Shown: positions 24,716 through 35,701, counted from the stretch's first letter. The stretch: 64,000 bases of DNA from Bimastos eiseni (GCA_959347315.1 OY365810.1:20348358-20412357), one strand, 5' to 3'. The notes: generated by a model from the sequence alone, not told the origin. Translations and numbers: made by a program.

Positions 24716-25202
24716 CAACTCTGCATCGAGCTGGTGTAGTCATTGTGCTAAGGACTCTGATTCTACCTTCGGTTCAGTCTTAAATCCTACGCCAGACCGG
24801 GTAGGTCTTACCCAGCGGACACTCAAGAAGCAGACTGGGAAAACCTCGGACTCGTCTTTCTGAGGTACCAGAAAAAGACGGGAAAGATCCCAAAGTTTCT
24901 CCAGGGCGTTCACCGATACGCTGAAGTAGGTGAATCGGGAGGTTTGCCAAAGTCAGTCTTAAATAAAACGAAGATATTAAACATGGAACGGTGTGCAAAA
25001 TACTGCTTGCCGGTAAGGAGAAGGTGAATTTTAGACTTTCTTTAATTGTTGGCTGAGAGTAATCATAGACAGGCATTTTCCTGCTGCAAGGGAACCAACT
25101 ATTCTCACTAGGCCTTATTTCAGAAATGATGCAGGCCCTATGCATGATAGAGTTCTGTTGCGAGCTCATAGTTCGGCTCATGTGCGAGCCAAGCACACGG
25201 CA

Positions 25203-25208
25203 GGCAAC
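25203..25208. repeat. Polinton target-site duplication, left copy
   Basis: GGCAAC immediately precedes AGTAGTAGG of the left TIR. The identical hexamer follows the right TIR. Six base pairs is the characteristic Polinton/Maverick duplication. Confidence 0.95.
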
Positions 25209-25516
25209 AGTAGTAGGAAAGTTAGCTATCTGGGACAATTGACCAATATTATGGTCAATTCACCCACCTAATACGTTATAAAACCTATTATTAACCTATA
25301 ATTAGGTTACAAAATCACCAAACATCACAACAACCCACATCATGGTTCAAATACCAACCAAATGGGTCACCAGAAAAATGATCCACAATTCATGCACAAG
25401 CCCCAAGTCAAAAGTCACGGAAATTTCCAATAGTTTCGATGATGAGTCATCACATGACCACCAAGTCTTCATTATCAATCCATGAATTAAATGACTCAGG
25501 ATGACCCGACCATTCC
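25209..25516 (+). repeat. Polinton left terminal inverted repeat
   Basis: About 308 bp, readily aligned with the reverse complement of 40434-40767 with scattered substitutions and small indels. A subterminal perfect 9-bp-arm palindrome (AATTGACCA...TGGTCAATT) is at 25237-25260. Its inner end carries a ghost copy of the integrase chromodomain 3' end, because the right TIR overlaps that gene. Confidence 0.93.
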
Positions 25517-25689
25517 TATAATTTCGATGATGAGTCATTGCTCAACAAACAAAAGAAACATTCTTTCATATATAATATGAATGAAAATATTTATCCTTTT
25601 CACTTAAAGTAATGCCAACACAATATAAAATGGAATACACAAAAAGACTGTTATTGAATTAAGAAAAACTGCGAAACAGAGCGGAATTA

Positions 25690-28600
25690 TTGGTTATACG
25701 AGACTGCGTAAAGAAGATTGAAGCTCACGGGGCTCAAACACTCATCCCCTCATATTTTACTCCAATCTCATCCAATGCTAGTTTGATGGACTCACCCGTT
25801 CCCGACATTAGAGTTCCCACACTCGTTCCCATGCCAGCTACGACAGCACGAAAAATATTCGTTAAGACTAAGTCTGCTATTAATACATTAGCAAAGTGGA
25901 TTGAAGGGTACATACCTGAAGAGTCAAGGAAAAAGGTGAACGAGAACATAGAAGCACTGAAAGCTAAAGTGAATTCTATATTCGGTAAAATTCTTATGAA
26001 AACACGCGAAATAAAAGAGACGGCCACAGCTATCAAGGGCTTCACGAAACAATACACGCTCGAAGGAGCAAACGGAATTGACGCCAAATCTTTTCTTGAC
26101 ACCGTTCGAGCACAGGCGGTAGACTTGTCGACTAAAAATCGACAGACTAAGCTCAAAAATTATAAATCAACACGGTTGCTTATAAACCGCTGAAGGGTAG
26201 TTCTTACATTCCACTACTGAAATGTCTAGCGAGTAAAAAGGCTATTGTTAATATGAAGAACAAAGACGAAGAATGCTTCAAGTGGTGTGTAACGAGAGCC
26301 TTAAACCCTGTTGACGAATATTCGGAAAGAATAACGAAAGAATTAATAAAACAATCTGAGGAACTTGATTGGTCCAGCATTGAATTCCCAGTCGCAGCGG
26401 ATGCTAACGTGATAAGTAAGTTTGAGAGAAATAATAATATTAGTATTAATGTTTTCGGTCACGAGAAAGATGTTTACCTATTCCCACTATGTTTATCAAA
26501 GCATGAGAGTAATAGGTGTGTAGATCTATTACTCATTTCTGATGGAGAAAAGAAGCATTATTGTTGGATAAAGAACTTTAACAGATTGATGGCGGTTCAC
26601 ACAGAAAACTCATGCAATTCGATGCATTATTGTAAAAGATGTTTGATAGGATATAGAAATATAGAGTCATTAAATAAACATACAGAGTACTGTTCCCAAC
26701 ACGCTGCTCAAAAGATAGAACTTCCAGAACCAGGAACTCTGTTGAGTTTTAAAAATTATTATCGAAAGATGAGAGTTCCCTTTGTCGTGTGCGCCGATTT
26801 TGAATCTTTCATAAAACCTATAGACACCTGTCAACCAGATCCCAACATGTCTTACACCAACATGGCTAGGAGTAGGACTTGAACACCACATGGCCAGGGA
26901 TAGGACTTGAACAAGTTATAGCAATTCCAAACTATACCTTTTTGCATAAAGCCCGGGTTGATCAGCTGAGGGGTGGAGTTGGCTTTCTAATTAAGGATAA
27001 TCTAAAGTATCATGTTATTGACACTATTACTCCTAGTAGCTCTTACGAAGGACTTTTTATACAACTTGACCTTAAGGCTAAGTCCCCCATAATTGGAGTG
27101 AGTTATAGGCCTCCGGGAGCAAATCTTGTCCAATTTAACGAAGACATTCATGAACTGCTAACAAAATTAAACCATTGGACTAGGGAAGTTATGCTTGCAG
27201 GGGATTTCAACATTGATCTTTTAACATCATACCAACATACTGACACGAATATAGTCTATAATAACCGTGTTTCTAATCACTTTTTTCAGGTTATCACCAA
27301 ACCCACTAGGATTGACATCCGCTCAGCAACACTTATTGACAACATATTGACGAATTCCCCCCATAGGCTCATAAACTCAGCTAATTTGGTTGCTGAAATA
27401 TCGGATCACCTTCCCATATGTGCTTAATTTTCTTATAAAACTCCTAAATTGCACTCTCAACCCATTAAACTTACTAGAAAAATAACAAGGGACAAACATA
27501 AATTGTTTCGAGAGTATCTCACTACCACTGACTGGTCACCGATCTCCAACTTGTGTAACTCAAACAAACCAGAGGAGGCCTACGACACTTTTCTTTGTAT
27601 AAAGGTAACTATGATCTAGCGTTTCCTCTTTCTCACTCTTGCTTGGCTAGAGATAAAAAATGCAAGCAATGGATGACCTCTGCGCTTTTAAAATCGTGCT
27701 CCAAAAAGAATTCCCTGTATAAAAAGTTTCACAAAAACCCTACAGAATTCAATAAGAAAAAATTCACTGCCTATCGGAATAGGTTCAAGTCTTTGAAACT
27801 TATTGCGGAAAAAAGCTATTACGAATCAGAATTTTTAAAATACAGCAATGATCTTAAACAAATCTGGAATGCTCTTCCTGCTGCAGTTAGAAACTTTCCT
27901 AGTTATAATTCGTTTAAGAGCGCTCTTAAACTCTTTCTCTTAAACTCCCCCTCTTTAGATCATCTTTGCAGAGCAGGGCACTGAGTCTATGATACCAAAC
28001 CCACTGATTCCAAATAAAGTTATGTTTATCAATTAAATATGAGATTATCTACACATATTATCTGGTTTTATTTTCTCGCATTTGTAACAGTTTGTCACAT
28101 TGTTTTTGGCGTATTATTAAAAATGTGGTGATGAGGATTGAGAGAGGGATAGGAACTCTTTAGTTTAAGATTAGTTATGGTTTCATTTATCTTCTTTTTC
28201 AATCCTGTTTATTGTGTTTTAATAGTTTTATTGTTTCATCTATAATCATTGTCAAATTCAAGGGTTTTTTGCCTTCAATGTACCACCTGATGAACAGATT
28301 GAGTAATTCGGTTATTTAAAAAAAAATTTTGCTATATGCTTATTCTAGTACCTTTCATCTCAACTCGCCATCTTCGTAGTTTTGTTGTACAGGGAAATTA
28401 GGGGTTCCTTTTAGCGGGGTTTAACCCCCTTTGGAACTCCTGTTGACCATCTTTATTTTCAATTGTATAATTTTCTTGTTGGCTTCAATTGAACTAATTT
28501 CTATTTATTTGACAATGTGCTTCTTTTAGCTAATCTTTTGGAAATGTGGCACGATGGTTTCAATAAATTTGATCTGATTTGATTTAAACAAATATCAAAA

Positions 28601-30961
28601 ACAAGTTCCAAGTTCTTTCTGCTATTATATAAAATGTTTTGACGATGACCTATATTCGCAAGCTCCTGTGACGTTCACAGCAAAGAGCGAAGACGATGAT
28701 GTAGCTCAGATATTCGTAGACGGTCTTATAGAAAATATAAAAGATATCTATGATCGATTTAAATTTCCTAAGAAAATTATATTTGGAAAGAAAGAACAGG
28801 CGCCATTCGATTCCGCTATCGTTTGTCACATATGCGAAGGCGAACTAGGTAAAGATCGAGTTAGAGACCATTGCATTTAACTGGAAAATATAGAGGCGCC
28901 GCTCATAAGAATTGTAATCTAAATAATATAGTTCCCAAGTTTTTTCCAGTATTGTTCCATAATCTATCCGGTTACGACAGTCATCTATTCGTAAAAAAAA
29001 TTACGAGGCGATGATAACGAAAAGATTAATTGCATTCCTAGCAACGAAGAAAAGTACATCTCTTTCAGAAGAGAAGTCGTAGTTGATAATTTTATAGATG
29101 AAGAAAATAAGTTAAAAACTGTCAAACGAGAATTACGTTTCATCGATAGTTTTAGATTCATGGCATCGAGTCTCGACGCTTTATCGAAGAACCTGAGCAA
29201 AGATCAGTGTAAGAATATAAGCAAACACTATTCTGGTAATCAGCTGTATCTTGCTGAGAAAAGGATTATATCCGTACGATTATGTTGATTCCGTCAAGCG
29301 ACTGAACGAAACAGAACTACCACCAAAGTCAGCATTCTACTCAATACTTAACGACTCACGTATTAGTGACGAAGACTACAACCATGCACAGATGGTATGG
29401 AAAGAATTCGGATTCAAGACGTTGAGAGAATACCACGATTTATATAATGTGACTGATGTTCTCCTGCTTGCTGATGTATTTGAGAATTTTAGAGATGTAT
29501 GCAGTGAGAACTATGGCCTAGATCCAGCCTGGTATTATACTTTGCCAGGTCTTGCTTGGGACGCTGCATTGAAGTTGACAGGAGTAAAGTTGGAGTTGTT
29601 GAGCGACTATTATATGATACTAATTGTTAAGCATGGGATAAGGAGAGGTGTTAGCACCATTTCGCACCGTTATGGACAGGCAAACAATAAGTATATGGGA
29701 TAAGCATTTGACGATAGCAAGCCTTCAACATTTATAACGTATTTAGACGCGAACAACCTGTACGGATGGGTAATGTGTAAGAATCTACCAATTCATGAAC
29801 CAGTTCCAAGAACCAGGTTTTAGTGGATGAGTAACGATGAACTAAACGATTGGAGATCTTCACCATGTATATTAGAAGTCGATTTGGAATATCCTAGAGA
29901 ATTGCACGATCTTCACAACGACTATCCTCTTGCTCCAGAGAGTGTTAAAGCCAAACAATCGGATGTGTCAAAACTCATTCCAACATTTGTAATAAAGTAA
30001 AGTATATAGTCCATAACGAACATTTAAAGCAGTATGAAAGTTTGGGTTTGAAGATAATGAAAATTCATCGCGGAATTAAATTTGAAGAAAGTGCTTGGCT
30101 GAAAAAGTATATAGATCTAAATACTAATCTGAGGACCAGAGCCATTTCGAAAACGATTTCGAAAAAGACTTTTTCAAACTAATGAACAATAGTGCATTTG
30201 GCAAGACGTCTGAGAATATTGAGAATCGTGTAGACATAAAATTGGTTTGCACCGAGAAGCAAACCCTCAAGCTAGCAGCGAGAACGAGTTACGACACTCG
30301 AACTATTTTTGATGAAAACCTAATCACCATTCACATGAAACGGACGAAGCTATGTTACAACAAGCCTACATATCTTGGTATGTGTAATTTAGACATGAGT
30401 AAAACTATAATGTATGATTTTCATTATAATTACATCAAGAAAAAATACCATGAGAGAGCAAAATTACTTTTTACATATACGGATTCTTTAGCCTATGAAA
30501 TTCAGACCGAAGACTTCTACGCCGATATAGCACCCGACATTAGAAGTAGGTTCGATACTAGCGACTATCCTAAAGACCATCCCTCTAGTATAGAAACTGG
30601 CATCAACAAAAAGGTCATAGGCAAGTTCAAAGATGAAGCAGCTGGTAAACAGATCGAAGAGTTTGTAGGTTTAAGATCAAAACTGTATTCGTACAAGATG
30701 GCCGGAGTAGACCACAAGAAATGTAAAGGTGTCAGGAAGAATGTCGTTAAGAAATCAATCACTCACGAAGATTACAAAGACTGCTTGTTCACCAAGAGAG
30801 AACAATCGAGAAAGATGAATGTCATTCGATCGCATTTTCACGATATCCACAGCGAGGAAATAAACAAGGTAGCCCTCTCAGCGGAAGATGATAAACGAGT
30901 GATTCAGAAAGATTGAATTCACACTTTAGCATATGGACATTATTCCCTAAATATAAAATGA
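25690..30961 (+). pseudogene. pPolB: Polinton protein-primed DNA polymerase B (interrupted)
   Basis: This replicates the element in Polintons by protein priming. The N-terminal region reads KNKDEECFKWCVTRALNP, a Cys-rich CKRCLIGY/CSQH segment, and the 3'-5' exonuclease motif VCADFESF. The LINE insertion (26862-28586) follows. After it come CHICEGELGKDRVRDHC, SGYDSHLF, LYNVTDVLLLADVF, motif A YLDANNLYGW, motif B NNSAFGKT, and a motif C region reading FTYTDSLAYEI, where the family has Asp-Thr-Asp; the first Asp is Tyr here. Further damage includes frame changes near 26170, 28870, 29000 and 29250 and in-frame stops near 29702, 29821, 29998 and 30914. The final stop overlaps the protease start codon (ATGA). 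Inactive. Confidence 0.93.
26862..28586 (+). mobile_element. CR1-like LINE fragment lacking reverse transcriptase, inserted in pPolB
   Basis: The plus strand encodes an apurinic-type endonuclease: GGVGFLIKDNLKYHV, GVSYRPPG, VMLAGDFNIDLL, the LIDNILTN block and EISDHLPIC. It continues through KKFTAYRNRFKSLKLIAEKS and then passes directly to the extreme C-terminus IWNALPAAVRNFPSYNSF, so the RT domain is deleted. A 3' UTR of about 600 bp contains a GGGGTTTAACCCC stem at 28415-28428 and ends in GATTT-type repeats. Polinton coding resumes in KYQKQVPSSFCYY. The flanks give no duplication longer than about 3 bp. A 26-bp near-duplication marks the 5' junction. Confidence 0.85.
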
Positions 30962-31374
30962 GTGTTAAACAAATCGATGTCGAAGGCGTAACGCTACCTA
31001 ATATTGCTTTGTCGAACGTTGATCTAATCGAAGCGGCGAGGAAACTAAATATAAATAATTTCAGAGGAGTTTTTCTAAGAGACGAGTTGCCGAAGAGGCC
31101 GAGAGCGAACGAATGTTGCATCCTTAATCTCGATGATTCTGACGGTAAAGGAACGCATTGGACGTGTTGGATCAAGCGCGCCAATGATAAAATTTATTTC
31201 GACAGTTATGGACTACCTCCACCTACGGAACTGATAAACTATCTACAAAGAACGCTATTCTACAACAGCGAACGAATATAACCTAACGGTGAAGTGTATT
31301 GCGATCATTTATGTTTGTGTGTATTGAAGAAGACGATCAACGATGGATGTAAATTTCAAGAAGCCGTAAACTAA
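30958..31374 (+). pseudogene. PRO: Polinton adenain-like cysteine protease
   Basis: A maturation protease of the adenovirus-protease/Ulp1-like type, 138 residues. It has NFRGVFLRDELPKRPRANEC, the catalytic His in GTHWTCW, the FDSYGLPPP acidic segment, and the catalytic Cys in YCDHLCLCVLKK. In the family the residue after the Cys is usually Gly and here it is Asp. An in-frame TAA near 31279-31281 separates the His half from the Cys half, so the product would lack its nucleophile. The start codon overlaps the polymerase stop. In Polintons this enzyme is expected to process capsid precursors. Confidence 0.9.
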
Positions 31375-31405
31375 TTGTATTAAATAATAATATTGTATAT
31401 ATAAA

Positions 31406-32545
31406 ATGCCTGTTAATAGATTTGGACTAACCGATACTGGATCAACTCAAAGAATAATTTCTGGGGGCGTTACTTTATCTCAAGCGAGTAATACATTTCT
31501 AAAAAGAGATGTAACGAACGATATGGACGGCGATTTGGAAATGAATGGACACTCGATAAAAGGTTTACCGACTGATATTCATCCACCAGTCTTAACCGGC
31601 CAGGCGGCGAGCTTTGGACAAGTCGAAGCCTTAGTCAACCAAGCGATAACGAATAATTCTGCCAGCGATTACCTGAGATCGTTCGTGAAAGCGGCTCCAA
31701 CCATGACTTCTGATACAACGATAATAAACGGTTTAACTTACGAAGCTAGTGCTAGCGATTATCACAGTGTGCTTGGCCATGAATTCGGCCCGTCGAGGGC
31801 TTTTCGAAACGCTTCTTACTACCCCGACATTTGGGTCTCCGAAACAACCGCAAATGTTTGGATACAAATGAAGTACCCCATTCCTCTATCAATGTCGGGA
31901 TTTTACATCATCGCTGGCCGTTCTGAAAACGAAGAAATTACTAGTTGGAAAGTCCAAGCTAGTAACGATGGAATATTATTTACAGATATTCTAACCTCTT
32001 TAAGAGGGGATACCCTCCATTTTATGTTTTTGATGGCTTTAACATTTCCCCCTTCTTCTAATTACGCGTATTGGAGATTTCATATTATATCCACGAGACC
32101 TGGTGCTGAAACAGCTGCCGTCTGCATGCTACAGTGGAAACCAACGCTGGCCGATCTCACACGAGGAAGAAAATGTCACGTCGGTTACGTGCCGAAGTTA
32201 ACTTCGGACACTAGTAATTATGGTTTTCAAGCGAACGCCCGTGCTTAGTCTCCGCAGAACAAAGCCTTTCATGCATTCAAAGATGAAGGAGAATGGGTGT
32301 CTGAGGGTGGCTTAGGACCGTGGATATCTATCGAGTGCCCAACCGCAGTAAGAATCTGGAAGATCGGCTTCAGGGGGAGAAAAAACAACGAAAGGATTGC
32401 CGCCTGGAGGATACTCGCATACAATTATGAAGGACAAGAGGTTATTATTCACATGTCGCTTAATAACATTTTAGGAAATACTTACCAAGAATTCTTAATC
32501 GATTCAGTTGGAAAATATCAGACCTATAGGCTAGTTTGCCTCTAG
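31406..32545 (+). pseudogene. Putative virion fibre/attachment protein with discoidin-like domains
   Basis: A 379-codon frame with a single in-frame TAG at 32246-32248. The N-terminal 80 residues include FLKRDVTNDMDGDLEMNG followed by HSIKGLP, a pattern otherwise familiar from phage tail-fibre N-termini (DMNG..I.GLP), then QAASFGQVEALVNQA. The remainder reads as two F5/8-type C (discoidin)-like units: first LGHEFGPSRAFRN, VWIQMKYP, SWKVQASNDGILFTDI and YWRFHI; then NKAFHAFKDEGEWVS, WISIECPTAVRIW and AAWRILAYN. Discoidin folds bind glycans or lipids, which suggests a receptor-binding role on the particle. That role is inference. The position, between the protease and the capsid block, is compatible. 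I do not recognise a named Polinton family for it. Confidence 0.65.
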
Positions 32546-32640
32546 GCTGAATCAGGGAAGCCAGGATTAAGCGTGATGCAGTTATTCGAGTCCGATGATT
32601 AAATTCGCTATGATTTTCAATGCGAAACATCATTGAAAAT

Positions 32641-32880
32641 TTAAACCACAAGATCAACAACTTCGTTATCTCCAGATACCACGATATACGACGTGCTGTA
32701 ACCCGGTTCCCTTTCTATCCTCGTTTTTGTAAAAGTAAATGTCTTGTCCATTTCCAGCTTGTCGTGAATGGGCATATCCCACGACACCTCGAATACGCTC
32801 ATGTAATAGTCCGTCTCATCCGGGGAAAATACCGTAATCAGGTAGAAATAACCTACTGTACCGTACAGATATTGTTTCAT
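32641..32880 (-). CDS. Small Polinton protein, unknown function (79 aa)
   Basis: This is an intact short frame that starts the leftward block: MKQYLYGTVGYFYLITVFSP at the N-terminus, then aromatic/acidic DETDYYMSVFEVSW and FTFTKTRI. It might be a single beta-rich domain. No family was recognised. It may be a real conserved small gene because it is undamaged and fills the space between neighbours. Confidence 0.5.
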   Translation of the reverse strand: MKQYLYGTVGYFYLITVFSPDETDYYMSVFEVSWDMPIHDKLEMDKTFTFTKTRIEREPGYSTSYIVVSGDNEVVDLVV

Positions 32881-32966
32881 TTTAGCTGTTTAAACTACGT
32901 CTTCTTCCAAAGTTTCTAAATCTATAAATTTACGAGTTCCCATTTTTTATTAGCCAGGGTGAAACT

Positions 32967-33313
32967 TTATGTCAACATCTTAGTCTCGTATCTATTTCTC
33001 CATACTTTACCGTTGGAACGACATATCGTATTCGCGCCAACTTTTAACGCCATACTCGCCTTATACAACGACGGGTAGACGACTGTTTCGTTCGTGTCGG
33101 TATCTAAAATCTCTAAGCGTATGGGATTATTTTGAATCGTTTTTAGATGCTCGCACTCGGGTGACACATTCTTTTTCTCCTTCACTTCGCATTCAGTTCT
33201 GATTCCGATAAAATACCCTTTTCAACTAGTATTCTTAACATTTCTGGTTTGTTCGTATAACTCGGATTTATTCCATTTTCCTTTAATAGCGATATCAGTT
33301 GTGGAAGTTTCAT
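32967..33313 (-). pseudogene. SAP-like plus NUMOD1-like DNA-binding protein of the Polinton
   Basis: The start at 33313 opens MKLPQLISLLKENGINPSY then KPEMLRILVEKG, which has the helix-extended-helix form of a SAP DNA-binding motif (about 40 residues). After one frame change near 33195 the gene continues VSPECEHLKTIQNNPIRL and then VYPSLYKASMALKVGANTIC, an HTH-like NUMOD1 pattern normally seen in homing-endonuclease accessory regions. The total is about 115 residues. A role in binding element DNA is inferred from the two motifs only. Confidence 0.5.
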
Positions 33314-33337
33314 TTTTTATAATAGAAAATATTTTCT

Positions 33338-34628
33338 TTAATATACAACGCTCATCTTCTGACAGTTTGATTGGAAGTTTAGCAATTTATCTGAAATGAC
33401 AACTGCATAAGCATCCGTTCCAACCGGCACCTCAGCATTGAAAGTAGCCTTGATCTGGATATCTACGACGGATGACTTTAACCGCTCTGATTGTTTACTT
33501 ACATCGAAAACGAACAGCGGATATAAATCTTTGTAATCAGCCGGCGTAATGTTGCTCTCAGTCACGAGCTGATCCATCCCATAGAATTTCTCGCTAATGG
33601 TCGCGGCGTCTCTATAAGCTCTCGAAAATTGCTGATTCTGGAATGATAGGTTGTAATCGACTGCTGGGTATCTTTCTTGGTTCATCATCACATACACGTT
33701 TTTAATATCGCAATGATCGAAAATTATGGATTAGCTTGTTGATAGGCGGTTCGATTCGTTTGAAGTCCAACGATAATATACCTCGGCTTTTCTGGCGATG
33801 TCTTTACGCCAAGTCGCCAACTGAATGTGGTAGATTGAGTAACCGCTACGGTATCACAAAGATGAGCTCGGTAGGCTACTGGTAACGTTGCCTTTGATTC
33901 GATGGTTTTGAAAAGCTGCAGTCTTTCCATGTCGGACGGAATCACATGCGGCATAAACCATGAAATTTTACTGATGTTGGCTTTACCAGCCACTGCTGGA
34001 AGATTTGCCCTAAAAATAGAATCGTCGTCGGCTTTGGGAACGAGAGCTAAAGTATGCTTCATGCCGTAGACTATCTTATCGAAATCCTCACAGACTCCAA
34101 AAATGTGCTTCAGAGGTACTATAAAACTAAATGTGCCCTTTGCAGTTGGTTTCTGAATGAGATACGCCTGCCTTATCGCGAATCCAGAGTTGTCGGCTCT
34201 AACAGCAGTCGCGGCTGTATCTTTAGTCCATGATTGGTTAAGTCCTTGCGCCAGAGCAAAGTCGTTGGGATATTTCAGCAACCCTAGCATAGTTGTGGCT
34301 TGTCCCCGATGAAACACGTTTTCGATCTCTTGATTCGATAGGGAATACGAAATTTTACTAAAGAGATGCATTAGTCCGTTGTTGGTTAAAGCTACATCAT
34401 CGGCATTGGCGTAAAAGGTTCCATCAAATTTTAGTCAGCCTGCCTTCGAAAAGCAGGTATGACTCAGCTGGATGGCTGAAAAGATCTTGAAGTTCGATAT
34501 TGATGCGAATTTTCCCAGGGCTGTTAAGATTCGCCCCCACCACTGGTTCGTACTCGTGCCATTCGTATCTCTCGACCGCCCTCATCTATTATAGTATTTT
34601 CAGTAAATCTTAGAGTATCTGACTCCAT
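33338..34628 (-). pseudogene. MCP: Polinton major capsid protein (double jelly roll)
   Basis: About 430 codons. The best block (34371-33724) reads MHLFSKISYSLSNQEIENVF, GLLKYPNDFALAQGLNQSW, FSFIVPLKHIFGVCEDFDKI, SKISWFMPHVIPSD and FSWRLGVKTSPEKPRYIIVG. The next frame gives YPAVDYNLSFQNQQFSRAYR and a C-terminus FVFDVSKQSERLKSSVVDIQ. These match the capsid protein of Polintons as recalled, which is predicted to be a double-jelly-roll fold. Frame changes near 34575, 34430 and 33725 break it. Placement next to the other particle genes agrees. Confidence 0.82.
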
Positions 34629-34727
34629 TTTTTAACATAGCAATAAAATATTTTAAGTCAACTTCATTCCAGATCCACGCACCAGATCTTGGATCGACAC
34701 GGTGCCACCGTTATCGGAGAGTAAATA

Positions 34728-35125
34728 TTATATTCGTATTTCCATGGGAGAAATTAAACCCTTTAACGTCTCCTCGCTACCTCGACTAAGTGCCGTAGTT
34801 CCGTTGGGGTATATTAAACCCTTTAACAAATCCTTGCTCTGTTCGCTGAGTACGGTTGATTGTGGGGGTGGTGGATTAAACATCTTTACCGCCGCTTTAT
34901 CCACCAATCGCTTTCCAGCATTGATAGCAACGGTCTTACCAACATCTATGGCCTTTTTTTCAATCTCCGTTGCAGTGTCTTTCCCAGCACTTAATGCGGT
35001 TGTTGCTAACTGTCTCGCCGCATTCGAGGATAACATTCTTTTGAAAACTCCGATACAGTATCAAATATTCCAGAGCCTTCTGCGACGTATCTTTTAGTAC
35101 ATCTTCTCTTAGTTATGACAATCAT
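34728..35125 (-). pseudogene. Conserved Polinton protein of unknown function (PX-type)
   Basis: The start at 35125 reads MIVITKRRCTKRYVAEGSGI. After one frame change near 35050 it continues LSSNAARQLATTALSAGKDT and VGKTVAINAGKRLVDKAA, an Ala/Lys-rich helical stretch. The C-terminus carries two imperfect repeats, LSEQSKDLLKGLIYPNGT and LSRGSEETLKGLISPMEI. Basic and helical, it might be a core or membrane-active particle protein. That is inference. Confidence 0.55.
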
Positions 35126-35126
35126 T

Positions 35127-35695
35127 TTATAATTGTATAATTAAATTTGTATACTCTAACGCATCTATCGCATTTTGTCTAAGTAACTCATCGCAGATAC
35201 CGACTATCTCATTTCTTAAGCCCGTATTTCCCGCTCTGAAGCTAACCATTCGTAGAATTAATATATCCACTAGCGCATAAGGATCTTGCTGGAGAACTAC
35301 GACTCCTTCGCCTGTTGAGAACCTCCTTTGTCGCGTCGAGAGCTTTCGTTCGAGCAATGGCTTAATGATTTTTAAATATTTTGCACCTTTCGACGATTTG
35401 GGTTATTAGGATTTTTCGGTAGATATAAGGCACCCGTCGATTCAAGAATTTCCCAGTACTCATCCAGATCGTTTTGACTGTATATCGCCATAGAGTTCTC
35501 TTTTATAGTATCTAATTCTTTGGTTATTCCAGACTGCGAGTCGATTATCGGTTTGTACGCCTTTATCAATTCTCGCTGAAGTCCAATGTCCCCTATTTTC
35601 TCGGATAACGAGTCTTGTCTAATATTTTGCTTCGTATTGAGAAAGTTCTCACGATAAAATCACGTTTGACTGGGTCTTGAATTTTTAGAAACGAC
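35127..35695 (-). pseudogene. Conserved Polinton protein of unknown function (internally deleted)
   Basis: It begins MSFLKIQDPVKRDFIVR at 35695 and changes frame soon after. It then runs LIKAYKPIIDSQSGITKELD and IKENSMAIYSQNDLDEYWEI, followed by STGALYLPKNPNNPNRR, where a further break joins it to the frame LSTRQRRFSTGEGVVVLQQD, RAGNTGLRNEIVGICDELLR at 35357-35127. Versions of this protein that I recall are longer between KEN and the NPNNPNR segment, so this copy seems to have lost its middle. No enzymatic motif is visible. Confidence 0.55.
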
Positions 35696-35701
35696 ATTTT
35701 T

